DNA of 64,000 nucleotides from Limonium bicolor (Eukaryota; Streptophyta; Magnoliopsida; Caryophyllales; Plumbaginaceae): positions 184,096,925 through 184,160,924 of the forward strand of contig CM041782.1 in the NCBI GenBank assembly GCA_023374045.1, written 5' to 3'. The position numbers were made by a program, and so were the translations under genes. Below the pieces are notes generated by a model. The model worked only from the letters and a program-made list of their open reading frames with translations. It did not search any database and was not told the DNA's origin. Positions within the stretch are counted from its first letter, which is position 1. Each line of letters starts with the position of its first letter. Positions 13,401 to 26,700 of this stretch are shown one piece after another.

Positions 13401-13716
13401 TACATATCATTTCTCTCTTTATAATTATAACTCAAAGTTTACCACCAAGAATAACTTATAAGTCTCTTACATTTGATAGTGGTATGCTATAATTGTGTGA
13501 CAACAAATGATAAGTTAAATACTAGCTAAGTAAAGTTAGTATAAGTTTAAGGAACCTTAAGGTTCAATTGGAATTATAAGGACTTATGTAGTGTTACAAT
13601 TATATGTTTAAGTTATAATTGATGTATTAAGAGATGGGCTTCATATATGAAGAGATCATATTTATAAAACATTAGACATGAAGAGTCTAATTTATTATAA
13701 GGAGAGTTGGAATGGC
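13401..13716. other. AT-rich stretch, nothing recognised
   Basis: No ORF, repeat structure or known element end could be identified here. Confidence 0.4.
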
Positions 13717-13896
13717 TATAATTCAAGAGTTACAATAATGTTTGATTCATTTAAGAATCTCATCTTTCTTATGAGTCTGTCAACTTTGACCTTCCTAGTC
13801 AACCCCACTGACCAGAAAGGTCAAAGTTGACAAACTCATAAGAAAGATGAGATTCTTAAATGAATTAAACACTATTGTAACTCTTGACTTTATAAT
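13717..13896. mobile_element. Hairpin MITE (about 180 bp, near-perfect foldback)
   Basis: The arm 13717-13800 is the reverse complement of 13803-13896 with only a few mismatches. For example, aagaatctcatctttcttat pairs with ataagaaagatgagattctt, and gtcaactttgacc pairs with ggtcaaagttgac. The loop is only a few bases. Its superfamily is unclear because no target duplication stands out. Such a hairpin would make a strong small-RNA precursor if transcribed. Confidence 0.75.
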
Positions 13897-14027
13897 TTTC
13901 GTTCTCTTATTTAATATGTGAGTTGGTTTATTATTACTTGTTAATTTTTAAGTGTTATGATTTATAATTATTTTTAATAAATTTAAAAATATTTATTAAA
14001 AAAAATCAAAAAAATAAAATAAAAACG

Positions 14028-14197
14028 AACTCGCCCCGATAGGCGGGGTGAGACTAAGCAGCTCGTGTCAGCTGGCAGGGCGAGTTGCCCCTGATAGTGT
14101 CCGCAGCCGGGGCGACTTTGAGAGGCTTGTGTCACTCGTTGGGGCGAGTTGGTCCTGTTCATCTTGCGCGCCATGGCAAGTCGGAGAGGTTCGACAC
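14028..14197. repeat. GC-rich degenerate repeat, left part (split by element B)
   Basis: Phrases such as gggcgagttg, agctcgtgtcagctggc and cggggcgact recur. The other half lies at 28323-28745, with agctcgtgccagctggc and gtcgtgtcg. Before B inserted these were one array. It looks like the GC-rich part of another, unidentified LTR. Confidence 0.5.
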
Positions 14198-16387
14198 TGT
14201 AACACCCCTACCGGTAATCTTGCCATTACTCTTAATCCGTCTCCATTGTCAAAACACCAGCAGCGGAAATTCTAATACAACCGGGGGTGAAACAATGCCG
14301 TTAGCCACCCACGTGACTAACAAGGCCAATTCCAAACAAACAATACGACACACTATCGGTCTGATGGGTCTTTACCGAGTACACTAAACAGAATGATACA
14401 TCTCATCCCCATATCAATTCTCAACCAAATACAACCTTCAATCCCATGATATTTAATACATTCTCCATTTAACTCTTTACCGAGTATCTACATTTCCCCA
14501 CATTACTGATGACCTTTCGGTCTTACATATCCATAATACAACAATACAAATAATTACCAACTACCTTTGCTTATTCACAACCCCGTTCTACTCTCGAACG
14601 GTGGCCGGCTGCAAGCCCAATACAAATCATTGTTATCTATACTTCGCTCCTAGCTATCCAAGCTTAGCTGTCGGTCTCTTACCGTGATCATGTCCGCTTC
14701 GGGTACCTGCACACTAAAAACGTTGCCCCTAGGGGCTCAGCTTACGCTGAATATGACTTCCGCATACCCCGCGTACTAGCGAGGGTACGCCGACTAATTG
14801 GTCGAGAGCATGCGGTTCATTTTAGTTCAAACAACATGCAATACAACAATACATCATATATGTACATTCACACCACAGTCCACATTCAATCCAGGAATAC
14901 AATCCACACAGATATCACATCCAGCTTGTTATGTTTAGCTACCTTATTCTTCAGCCTTGAGAGACCGTATCTCAAGTGAGTTTCATTCTCGTTAATTACC
15001 AACTTTCTATCTCAACTAGGTAGTTTACTTGACTCCTAGATCATTGGACACTCACGGTCCCGATCTAGTTTCTTAATTATTCTACTCTGGAATAATATTA
15101 GGTTAAGCCTCAATGGCCTCCGGGTAGAGACATATATAGGTCTTGCCACCGGGCTTTTATAATCTCGATACAGGATTAGAAACATTCTCTCATGTTCCCT
15201 CTATCCTATCCCATGATACCCAGCTTACCTCTTTAGACGGGTAAGCTCTACCGGTCTTACTCCAGTCGGGCACCACTATGTGGCACACGGCCCCGCAGGG
15301 CACCACTATGTGGCACACGGCCCGGTAACAAGGGAGTTCGACCATGGATTCGGAAACATACGCTTTGTTGCTTCCTCTTCCTTGCACGCGTGACTCACAA
15401 TCCCCCTAACCCAGCTCTCGGCTTAGTAACAATAGGTACTCATATATAAATACATATATAAACATTAGTCAGCCGCATCTTTCTCGATGCTATCATACAA
15501 CTTAGGAGATTTTCCCATCTCGTTGTATCTGCCGATTTAAGGGTCGCCCCTACACCTCCGTTACTTAGGAACTATGTTCGTTTTCTAACATTGAGTCACA
15601 TCCTTGCATAGGGGGTCGACTATTGAAATTAAGGACGTTCACTAGTCCCGTGTGTCGCTTGTTCTCATTTTGAGTCAATTCTTAAGTTTGGTTTATCGTG
15701 TCCGTTGATTGATGGTTTTCGTGTGTTATCTCGTCTTGGTTCGATAGCTTAGTGGGTCTCCATGTTTTGGTTGATTCACAACCAGACTCCTTCTACGAGT
15801 CACTACTCAAACAAGACTCACTATGAGTCGCACTACAATACACATTCAACATTCAACAATTCATTCACATTCACATTTCATGAATTATACAAACTTATTT
15901 GCAAATTACAAACCAATCAAGCAACAATACTACACAAGCACTATCAAGTGCAAACAATCCGATTCGTGCATTTATCTTGTTAGGTGATCACACAATCAAA
16001 CAAGCACACAAATCGGGGTAACCAATGAGGAAATCATACCTTTCACCGGGGTTAACTTTACCGGATGTTCTCACGTTCCTTGGTTCACCCTCGTTCCTCG
16101 TGTCTTACTCTTGAACCACTAATTACATGTCAAATGGTTCAATTAATATTTAAACATTACGGTAGGTGCATTATTGCTACTCCCGTACTTACCCCATTAT
16201 CCCGTTATTTCGGTTTAACTTAGCGTACTTAATTCCTTAACTTACTCACTCACTTCCAACACTTGTTTATACTTCTTAGGACCTTTAAAGGTCACCAAAC
16301 AACTCCTAAACATCATCTAAAATCAATACCATTCAATCCCCCCATGTTTTAAAGCCTTAAAAACACTTTCTGTTGAAATCTGGGGGT

Positions 16388-16571
16388 GGTCCGGGACTTG
16401 ATCCGGAGCCAAAGTCCCGGACCAATGCACTGTCTAACTCTCGGCCTTATTTTCATAGGTGGTCCGGGACCTTGTCCACCCCTCAAGTCCCGGACCAAGT
16501 GCTGCAAGAACTCTCGTCGTCTGTTTTTAATGGGTGGTCCGGGACTTTGTCCAAGGACCAAGTCCCGGACC
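16388..16571 (-). repeat. Hairpin array in B 3' LTR (GGTCCGGGACTT words)
   Basis: Three consecutive units of about 75 bases each have GGTCCGGGAC.. on one side and ..AGTCCCGGACC on the other, so each can fold into a stem. The array starts about 2.16 kb from the LTR 5' end on the minus strand. Its ORFs (16349-16622) are only frames through the stems. Confidence 0.85.
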
Positions 16572-17411
16572 CTGCTAAAATATGCTACAAGGGTGATTTT
16601 TCATCCCCTAATCAATCCTTAAACCACCCTCAAACTTTCCCTAATCTTTCCATAAGTTTTCTACATAATTAATCACCCTAAAACATGCCCTATACCACTC
16701 CAAATCCTTGGTTTAATCCACCACTCAAATCTTGCTCAAATTCAACAATTCAAATTCCCACATTTTGCATTTTGCACTCCTTTGCATTTCTAACTTCTCC
16801 TTGCTAGTTTTTACATCTTACCAAGCCTACCAAATCATTTAATGACCATACCAATTCATTTCTAGATATACCCATTCTAAAACCCAAGTACAACTCCCAT
16901 TTCCTAAGTCTTGCGCACTTGCTCTTTTCTAGTTTTTCCAAAGCAATTTAACACTCTTTTGCTACAGATTTTTACATCTTTCAAACCCATCCTCCATTCA
17001 CCATTTCAAGGTCACTAAACATCTCTACTCAACCCAACTAAACCCCTAAGTTCACCAATTCACCAAGTCATCTTAAGACACTTGTTTTTCTACTAAAATT
17101 TCGTCATAACCTCCCCATAATCTTACATGTCCCAAATCATCAACTCTCACCAATTTCATTCCTATTCTAGCCACACCCTTACAAGGTCCTACCAGCACAC
17201 AATATCAATTCAAAGCTCATCAACATCTCTTCAAACAACAATATAGCCCAAATCTCAAATTCAATGGCACTTAGGCCTTAAATCAATACAAGTTCACAAT
17301 CACCCTCAAATTCAATCAACCACATTAATTCACATAGTTTGGGTTCATTATTTTAATTTAACCCATCCCAATTTCTAAAGCAATTAAAACAAGCTTCAAG
17401 GTAGATTTCTT

Positions 17412-17773
17412 ACCTCAATTCACAAGTTCTCTTTTAATTCTCCTCTTGCTCCTCATCTTCTCAAAATCGGTCAAGATGGAATGGAGTTTCCAAACTCCAT
17501 CCCAACATTCAAGAAACACAAAATACATTCAATTAATTATCTAAACCCTTAGGAAATCTTAATTCAATAAAAGGGCTTAGAACACAAGTTATGGTTTACC
17601 TTTTTGGGCCTTTTAAGAGAGGTTCTCACCCTTGAATCAAGAAGGGGATTACTCCACCATTGGAGGGTTGAAATGAAGCTCAGAATCAAGAAGAAAAACA
17701 AGGTGTGAGAGAGAGCCAAAATCGGCTACCAAGGGAGGAAGAGCAAACATGAGTTTTTCAATGAAATTTTTAC
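17412..17773 (-). promoter_or_regulatory. Three splice-donor-like AGGTA sites in B 3' LTR
   Basis: On the minus strand AAGGTAAAAATTTC (GT at 17773-17772), AAAGGTAAACC (17599-17598) and GAGGTAAGAAATC (17413-17412) follow each other at spacings of 174 and 186 bases. The same three, in the same order and with near-equal spacing, occur in LTRs C, D and E. A palindrome ATGGAGTTT-CC-AAACTCCAT (17481-17500) lies between sites two and three. That they act as donors is inference. Confidence 0.5.
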
Positions 17774-18178
17774 CTTAGAAGAATGAGGAGACTCCAAGCT
17801 ACAAGATGATGTGCTTTTCTCTTCAAATGGGGAAAACCCATAAAAATGAAACTCATCCTTTTTGAATTTTGGAAAGAGAGAAGTGTGGATCTTGATGAGG
17901 GGAACACAAATATGTGTTTTGTTTTTGATTTGGAGCATTGATGTGGCTTGAGCATGGGAGAGAAGGTGGAGAAGCCATGGATGTGGGTGGTGAGTTCAAG
18001 AATGACAGCAACCAGAGGGAGAGAGGAGAAATCGGTGAGGAAGAAAGAAAGAGAGGAAAGAGAAGAGGGAAAAAGAAGAAATGGAGGAGAGAGAGGGAAA
18101 AGGTAGTTTAGTACCCTTTTTGCTTTTTCTTTTCTTTCTTCCTTTTCTTTCTAGCTTATTAGTGTGTGTGAGGAGGCT

Positions 18179-18252
18179 GTTTTAATATATTAAAACCGGC
18201 CCATATAACTGTTACAAGCTGGAGCGTTTTTCGTCTTTTACAGAAAACGCTC
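18179..18252 (-). promoter_or_regulatory. Candidate promoter-side box of B 3' LTR
   Basis: The inverted repeat GAGCGTTTT/GAAAACGCTC (18222-18252) is followed, in the minus direction, by a GGCCGGTTTT motif and a TATA-like TTTAATATATTAAA (18180-18193). The hairpin and GGSCCGGTTT recur at matching distance in LTRs C and D; E keeps GGGGCCGGTTT only. The location is right for U3/R, but no transcription start is proven. Confidence 0.45.
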
Positions 18253-18727
18253 GTTATTTACCCGGTTTAGCACTATTCACTAACCGGGCCCGTTTCCCGA
18301 AATTTAATCGTTTCTTTAATTGTAATGGCTATTAAGATCCCATTAATGTTTATTTATAGTTATTTGATGAACTATAATTTTTACGGGTTCGTTTGACCAC
18401 TTAAAGTCACGTTTTTGGGTTTCCTCGAAAAACGTGCGCTAAAGATTTATTAGCGTTTTTAATTCGTCTTATGGATCCGTTTTCTTCGGGAGTTATTCCC
18501 ATATATTATTTAGGAATTAGTAATCCTTTTAAATTAATTTAATACCCTTCCTAAGGTTGTATTTCTCTTAGGGTCACTTAACGCCCAATTCAGCGTTTTT
18601 CGCTTTTTAAGTGTTTTCTCTTTTCTTTTGGATTTATTCTTTTTACCAAAATTCATTAGGCACTAATAGGCCCTTTAATATCATATTAGAGTAATTTAAT
18701 CGCCCTAATTAAGTTCGGGGTATTTCA

Positions 18728-18744
18728 ATCTACCCCCCTTAAAG
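18728..18744 (-). other. Polypurine tract of element B
   Basis: Immediately inside the left LTR the minus strand reads CTTTAAGGGGGGTAGAT and then the LTR's TGAAATACCCC. This is the usual position and composition of a plus-strand primer. It fixes the element's orientation. Confidence 0.8.
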
Positions 18745-19169
18745 AACTTTGCCCACAAAGTTGGTGAGTCTACTATTGTTAGTCGTTTTGACATATCGTC
18801 TGCCGAGGTCATTTTCTCTATAACCCTACAGGCTCAAGGTCAGTCCAGCCAGTGTGTACATACTGGTACACACCAAATCAGTTAACAAGCAATTTGACAA
18901 CCGTGGGTACCTACCAACACCACACAACATACATCCCAGTACCATGCAACGTGCGTACACACCCGTACATCACAAAACAATTTACCCCGTGCACATACCA
19001 GTGCAACGCAAAACAATTGTCAGCCATGCACATACCGGTGCAACACCAAATAGTTATCCTAGTGCAATTTACCGTGTGTACATGCCAGTACAACACAAGC
19101 ATATGTAACAGTATAACGCCACACTAATCCCAATCCATGCTTACTGCATTTATCCTAGCAAGATTACTT

Positions 19170-19420
19170 ATGACCACTTACAGGGAGCCTCAAGAATCAT
19201 TCAACCCCGATGTGATCAGCATCAGTGATGAACAATCTCTCCGCCCCAATTTTTGTTCCATCTCCCTTGCTCACTAGTAAATCAAGTTCGACTTCGCACT
19301 TCCATTTCAAACAATCAGGTATTTCAATCATTTACCATTTTCTATCTTCTTAATCATTCTAGTCATAAAACAAAGTAAAGCATCTCCAAATGATGGAACT
19401 CGGTCCATCAATCATCCTTC
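19170..19420 (-). repeat. Conserved internal block Y (copy in element B)
   Basis: This is the partner of 4227-4520. It contains gaccacttacagggag, tcaaccccgatgtg and caagttcgac. Confidence 0.6.
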
Positions 19421-22268
19421 ATTGTCTCCAAGTACTTACTTTAGAAATTCAATACGTGTTTAACTCCATTCGGTTTTCTATCCTCCATTCGTTCCCAAAT
19501 AAAATCGATCAATTCACCTAGGGGGACTCAATTCCCACTAGATTCAACTTCGGTTTAATACCGATTTATACTCATCAATTTTCCTCAAACATACATATAT
19601 CTCCACACCAGTTTCATACCGGCTCATATCTCATACTATCCCCAATCATTTACAAGAAAATACAATCCACTCAAGTCACCTAGGGGACTCGATTCCCACT
19701 AGGTTCAACATCGGTTTCGTACCGATTTATTCTCAAAAAATCTCCCAAATATACTCATCCATACCATGTCTAATCCCAAATCGAATAGTATGTCTAATCT
19801 CGAATAGGCATATACCACCGGGGTTCTCATTCCCCATGAAGTTTCTCTACTCCATTCGCCTTAAATCTCTCACAATTAATACTCCTTTCACTTCAAATTT
19901 CACAAATAATCATAGTTTTCCCAATGAGTGAGTACAAATGTTTATGTAACATAAGTACCCATCATCAAAACAATTTCTTTTGCGCAATGCGCACAGTAGT
20001 TTACGCCCTTACCACGTGAAACATGCACTTTGCGATTTTCGCTCTACCCCCCTTAAAAAGGGATTACGCCCACGTAATCTACCATGTGTCAACATTGGTC
20101 ATAGGTCGAAGGCATTCAGCCGTCATGGAGTGGTTCAACTTCCAAGCGGTCTATTACACAATGTATTCTGGTCAAAGGGTCTTAACCAATTTACTGGTTT
20201 AGTCCCTGCACCAAGAATTTCCATCGGAGTTTATTTAACTCTTAACCGGGTTCGGTTCTAGAGTTAGAGGCTTCAAGGCATTGATAATTATCCATTCATT
20301 CACTAGGTGTATTAAACCTTTAGAATTTGGGCCCACTAACTCCTGCTGCGCGACCCTGATAACCTAGGGTTTACTTACCGTTCTCGTTATCCTTAATGTG
20401 TTATACACTATCCTTTTATCCCTTTTTATCTTGGAAATAAGGTTTTTTTTAATCAAGTGTGGCATCTCTTACCGTACGCGAATTCAATGAGCTACAGGTT
20501 TCTTATCCAGTTCTCTGGAATCAATGTACATACGATTGTGTACTTGAGTGATTATTCACTTGATTCTCCCGACTTATTGTCGGTTGAGGTTGAGCCACTG
20601 CTTAATTGTAGTGCTTCCTCTATTACTAGTGGCTTCTGAACTATGCTCACTAAACTGGTTTTGTACCAGTGTTCTTTACTCGTACGACCTTGAATTTTCT
20701 ATGCGTCGGTCCTTGTGCCTTCATAAGTCTCCTTTCTACTCTTACTACAATTGTCATCTTCCCAACTTCCTAGCTATCCCACTAGATCATCACTGTACAA
20801 GTGCAATACCAAAACACTCAGTCCTACAGAGTGCAGAGGCGTAAACCCCTGGGCAGTAAATCTCTTGTGAGATTGCAATAGGAATGATCATTACTTCCTT
20901 GTTACTCGGTCCGTCTACCATCTTTATTCATCAACTCCGTATCATCGTGTGAATTATCCACAAGTATTGGTCGCTTGCTGCGCACCTTACTTGTATTTAT
21001 TTACGATTCGGTTCCTATGGCATCCGCTATATCATTAGCATCCCGCACATGTATCTCTACCATTAATACAATGGTTTGCCGTTTATCTGACTGATTATAG
21101 AATATGATATTCTTTATATCTCCAAGCTCCTTGAGCGTTATTGATTTTCCACTTCCCTTGCACATACTGTATTTCTTCTTAACCGATTACTCTTCGGTTC
21201 CAGCAATTGCTATAATAGCTTATTTCCACATTGCTTGGCAATGCTTGTATGCTAAAGCTTCACTACATTGGTAGTTCTGAAAGGGATATATTTTCAGACT
21301 TTTATTGACGGTATCCTCTTCTTTGGGATTTATATGTTCACCGCCCTTGCGGTACCACCTTAAGAAGGGGTATCTTTACTCGTTGGTTATTAACCATCTT
21401 CACTGGTGCCGTTCTTGGCAACTCTTCATATAGTTCACAATGGGCTTTGTAACCACTGAATTATGTATTATAATCATTTCTCAGCATACTAGCCTCGTTG
21501 TCTAGAGCTCTGCTTATCTTAGGCTGTTCATAAGCATTGCTTCTCCGTAATCCGTAGATTGGTTTGGAGGTAACACTGGGATCCATAATATGGATCATTA
21601 CATCACGCTTCCTTCCCTTGGATGCCCTTTAAGTATCTTGGTATTGATCGGTAGCATCTACAAATTTAGGGTATCCCCTGGTAAATGGGATCCCTTTGGT
21701 GTTCTAACCGAGTGTTCTTTGTAATTCTTGTGTCTTTATCACGACATTGTTTTACACCCTTCAAGGATCGCTCCTGGGTGTTGCTCAGTTATGCCATTAC
21801 CTTTGGCTAACATTTATGAGAATGTTTAATTTACTCCGCATTGCGGTTCTGCATTCCAAATTGTCTCATTTAGGGTTATAACGTCTCCCGTTCTTAGGGT
21901 AGACTACAATACTTTTCTTATGGTTTTAACCGGTTTGGCATTTCCTTCGAGGTGATCTATATCCTCCGGTACCTTAGATGATCACTTTGGGTATCTCACT
22001 TTGTTCCTTGAACATTGGTGTGTTCAGGTTAGGCGTTGCCTTACTGTGTTTAGACCGGGTATCCATTCCGGCTATCACATGCTGTTGTTTCAAATTCTTG
22101 AGACATCTCCAATGTCTTTAGTCAATTACTAGTGCTTCTTGCACTTCTTCACTTTAGTCATCCTCCTAGAATGAGTTCTTGACTCCTTTAGCTTGTAAGT
22201 TCGTCTGAGTTCCTTTAATTGTTCAAAGTATCCAGTTGTTCAGGTTTGAATTCACTTACGGTCCGTAG

Positions 22269-22475
22269 AACGGAGCTGACTACTTCCCGTGTTTCATACA
22301 CTACATGTATACATACGTGGGGTACCTTATTGGTACGTTACCACATACCTGACTAACTCACAAAAGGGTCTGTCAGGCCCACAAGCTCCTTCGAAGTGCG
22401 GTCGTCCCACATCCCGTAATTGGGTACACCCGTAGTGCTCGTCACACGCCTAAGTGAAGTATTCTATCGTCAACT
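22269..22475 (-). repeat. Conserved internal block X (copy in element B)
   Basis: This is the partner of 2943-3150. It lies between blocks Y and Z here, unlike in element A. Confidence 0.7.
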
Positions 22476-23767
22476 CCTCTTGTATCACTATATGACACTC
22501 ACCGTGATTCTTCTGGTTTGGTTTTAAAAATCTGAGGTTTAAAAGAAAGGTTTTGTAGTTTTGAAAGAAAAATCCTGGGTTTTGAAATAGAAATCTTGAG
22601 TTTGAAGGAAAATCTCCATGGCGCTGCCATGTCTAAGGTTTTGACCAAGTCCAGCTTCTCGCTGACTGGTATGTTTCGTAATGTGATGGTCAGGCCGTTA
22701 GGCTTTTCCAGGGTTTCGTTGTCTCAAATCTTAGGATTGTGGTCCTATGCCTGCTCCACTGATACGGTGGTATCTTAGTAAGTACTTGTTGGTTGTCAGA
22801 AGTCTCCCAATTTGCCTTGCGGTTGCTGCACTTGCCTTGGCAAGTGCGCGGGTATGTCGGTTTTCAGGTTAACAATTACCGGTTAAGGCATTGATTTCCA
22901 TCCACACTTGGTGGTTTCATTGGACCTTCCGTCCATTTCTGACCTTAGTGATCAACTCCCTGAGCGGCTTCTCACTGTTCTTGTCATTTTGGTCATAAAT
23001 TCAGGCGCCTTACCGATCCTCGTGGTTCACCGTGTATCTTGTTTCGTTGCCCGTTTCCACACCTTGATGGTGGTTACTAAGGCTTGTTTAATCCTTAGGA
23101 ACTACGTGGTAGTCCTGTTAGTGTAAACTTAATGATTGCTCTCATAGTTGTCCGTACTATGTTATTTGGGTATTACCGCCCTTTGGCGTTGTAGGCTTGG
23201 AGTTTATCCAACCTTGACTAATTCCTTGATTGGTTTCAGTACCGTTGTTAGTATCATCACGTATTGCAGTCCGCAGACTCTTTTGTCTTCAGTTTTGTCA
23301 CTCAGCTTACCGTTTTTCTGCCCATTGTGTAGCTATGTTTCCCTTCTTGTTGGCTGCGCATGGTTCTCATGACTGCGAAGCACGTCGCCCCATGGTGCCG
23401 CAAATTTAGTCATCCTCTGGTTAGGATCTTCAATCTACTATCATTATGTACGGTTATTGTCGTTTAAACAGGAACCGTCTTCAAGATTTCCAGTTCTTGG
23501 TTTCTACCGCATGACCGGTTCTTTCTCTTATAAGATTTATCTTACCACTGCCCGATCGGGTTGACCCGAGTATGAGAGGTCTTTCCATCTCTCTGGCGTG
23601 CTTTTCCCCAACTTATAACGGGTTTACAGAGGGCGGGAGTGGTTATGTAGGTATTCAGATCACACCGGAAGTTCCTATCTAGCGTACCACTCACGCTAAC
23701 ACTCAACCCTTAGCCCTAGCTCGGTATTTTCCTAAACTCGGTATTCAGACCATCAGAGCGATACTTC

Positions 23768-23779
23768 GCTCTGATACCG
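23768..23779 (-). other. Primer binding site of element B (initiator tRNA-Met type)
   Basis: The minus strand next to the right LTR reads GGTATCAGAGC. This is the standard plant retrotransposon complement of the initiator methionine tRNA 3' end, though the first base is C instead of T. A second, inverted copy (atcagagcgat) lies at 23752-23762 and makes a small palindrome. Confidence 0.75.
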
Positions 23780-23784
23780 CTTTT

Positions 23785-26700
23785 TGTAACACCCCTACCG
23801 GTAATCTTGCCATTACTCTTAATCCGTCTCCATTGTCAAAACACCAGCAGCGGAAATTCTAATACAACCGGGGGTGAAACAATGCCGTTAGCCACCCACG
23901 TGACTAACAAGGCCAATTCCAAACAAACAATACAACACACTATCGGTCTGATGGGTTTTTACCGAGTACACTAAACAGAATGATACATCTCATCCCCATA
24001 TCAATTCGCAACCAAATACAACCTTCAATCCCATGATATATAATACATTCTCCATTTAACTCTTTACCGAGTATCTACATTTCCCCACATTACTGATGAC
24101 CTTTCGGTCTTACATATCCATAATACAACAATACAAATAATTACCAACTACCCTTGCTTATTCACAACCCCGTTCTACTCTCGAACGGTGGCCGGCTGCA
24201 AGCCCAATACAAATCATTATTTTCTATACTTAGCTCCTAGCTATCCAAGCTTAGCTGTCGGTCTCTTACCGTGATCATGTCCGCTTCGGGTACCTGCACA
24301 CTAAAAACGTTGCCCCTAGGGTCTCAGCTTACGCAGAATATGACTTCCGCATACCCCGCATACTAGCGAGGGTACGCCGACTAATTGGTCGAGAGCAAGC
24401 GGTTCATTTTAGGTCAAACATCATGCTATACAACAGTACATCATATATGTACATTCACACCACACTCCACATTCAATCCAGGAATACAATCCACACAGAT
24501 ATCACATCCAGCTTGTTAAGTTCAGCTACCTTATCTCCAGCCTTGAGAGACCGTATCTCAAGTGAGTTTCATTCTCGTTAATTACCAACTTTCTATCTCA
24601 ACCAGGTAGTTTACTTGACTCCTAGATCATTGGACACTCACGGTCCCGATCTAGTTTCTTAATTATTCTACTCTTGAAATATTAGCTTAAGCCTCAATGG
24701 CCTCCGGGCAGAGACATATATAGGTCTCACCACCGGGCTTTTATAATCTCGATACAGGATTAGAAACATTCTCTCATGTTCCCTCTATCCTATCCCATGA
24801 TACCCAGCTTACCTCTTTAGACGGGTAAGCTCTGCCAGTCTTACTCCAGTCGGGCACCACAATGTGGCACACGGCCCCGCAGGGCACCACTATGTGGCAC
24901 ACGGCCCGGTAACAAGGGAGTTCGACCATGGATTCGGAAATATACGCTCTGTTGCTTCCTCTTCCTTGCACGCGTGACTCACAATCCCCCTAACCCAGCT
25001 CTCGGGTTAGTAACAATAGGTACTCATATATAAATACATATATAAACATTAGTCAGCCGCATCTTTCTCGATGCTATCATACAACTTAGGAGATTTTCCC
25101 ATCTCGTTGTATCTGCCGATTTAAGGGTCGCCCCTACACCTCCGTTACTTAGGAACTATGTTCGTTTTCTAACATTGAGTCACATCCTTGCATAGGGGGT
25201 CGACTATTGAAATTAAGGACGTTCACTAGTCCCGTGTGTCGCTTGTTCTCATTTTGAGTCAATTATTAAGTTTGGTTTATCGTGTCCGTTGATTGATGGT
25301 TTTCGGTGTGTTATCTCGTCTTGGTTCGATAGCTTAGTGGGCCTCCATGTTTTCGTTGATTCACAACCTGACTCCTTCTACGAGTCACTACTCAAGCAAG
25401 ACTCACTATGAGTCGCACTACAATACACATTCAACATTCAACAATTCATTCACATTCACATTTCATGAATTATACAAACTTCTTTGCAAATTACAAACCA
25501 ATCAAGCAACAATACTACACAAGCACTATCAAGTGCAAACAATCCGATTCGTGCATTTATCTTGTTAGGTGATCACACAATCAAACAAGCACACAAATCG
25601 GGGTAACCAAGTTAGGATACAGAGCATGAGGAAATCATACCTTTCACCGGGGTTAACTTTAGCAGATGTTCTCACGTTCCTTGGTTCACCCTCGTTCCTC
25701 GTGTCTTACTCTTGAACCACTAATTACATGACAAATGGTTCAATTAATATTTAAACATTACGGTAGGTGCATTATTGCTACTCCCGTACTTACCCCATTA
25801 TCCCGTTATTTCGGTTTAACTTAGCGTACTTAATTCCTTAACTTACTCACTCACTTCCAACACTTGTTTATACTTCTTAGGACCTTTAAAGGTCACCAAA
25901 CAACTCCTAAACATCATCTAAAATCAATACCATTCAATCCCCCATGTTTTAAAGCCTTAAAAACACTTTCTGTTGAAATCTGGGGGTGGTCCGGGACTTG
26001 ATCCGGACCCAAAGTCCCGGACCAATGCACTGTCTAACTCTCGGCATTATTTTCATAGGTGGTCCGGGACCTTGTCCACCCCTCAAGTCCCGGACCAAGT
26101 GCTGCAAGAACTCTCGGTCTGTTTTTAATGGGTGGTCCGGGACTTTGTCCAAGGACCAAGTCCCGGACCCTGCTAAAATCTGCTACAAGGGTGATTTTTC
26201 ATCCCCTAATCAATCCTTAAACCACCCTCAAACTTTCCCTAATCTTTCCACAAGTTTTCTACATAATTAATCACCCTAAAACATGCCCTAAACCACTCCA
26301 AATCCTTGGTTTAATCCACCACTCAAATCTTGCTCAAATTCAACAATTCAAATTCCCACATTTTGCATTTTGCACTCCTTTGCATTTCTAACTTCTCCTT
26401 GCTAGTTTTTACATCTTACCAAGCCTACCAAATCATTTAATGACCATACCAATTCATTTCTAGATATACCCATTCTAAAACCTAAGTACAACTCCCATTT
26501 CCTAAGTCTTGCGCACTTGCTCTTTTCTAGTTTTTCCAAAGCAATTTAACACTCTTTTGCTACAGATTTTTACATCTTTCAAACCCATCCTCCATTCACC
26601 ATTTCAAGGTCACTAAACATCTCTACTCAACCCAACTAAACCCCTAAGTTCACCAATTCACCAAGTCATCTTAAGACACTTGTTTTTCTACTAAAATTTC

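Larger units (their letters stand above)
14198..18727 (-). repeat. Element B 3' LTR (4530 bp)
   Basis: It is paired with 23785-28322 along its whole length, with point differences and small indels. One example is an 18-base segment present near 25610 and absent near 16025. Target duplication GACAC abuts its left edge. On the minus strand it reads TGAAATACCCC at its start and GGTGTTACA at its end. Its short ORFs, for example 17726-17938, are conserved in the partner only because the LTRs are near copies. Confidence 0.95.
18728..23784 (-). mobile_element. Element B internal region, non-coding
   Basis: It is 5057 bases long. No frame on either strand exceeds about 100 codons and none resembles gag, protease, RT, RNase H or integrase. 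Near 18850-19110 short phrases such as acatacc.gt.caac and cacaaaacaatt repeat loosely. Blocks Y (19170-19420), X (22269-22475) and Z (22815-22850) are shared with element A, so the interior is conserved although non-coding. Confidence 0.8.

Noticed and set aside
16349..16672. ORFs with repeated G-P-G-P-P peptides (also at 25949-26270 and 63604-63846)
   Set aside because: The peptide repeats come from the GGTCCGGGAC hairpin words read in different frames on both strands.
17726..17955. ORFs conserved at 27322-27551
   Set aside because: They are conserved only because the two LTRs are recent copies of each other. The equivalent regions of C and D do not keep the frame.
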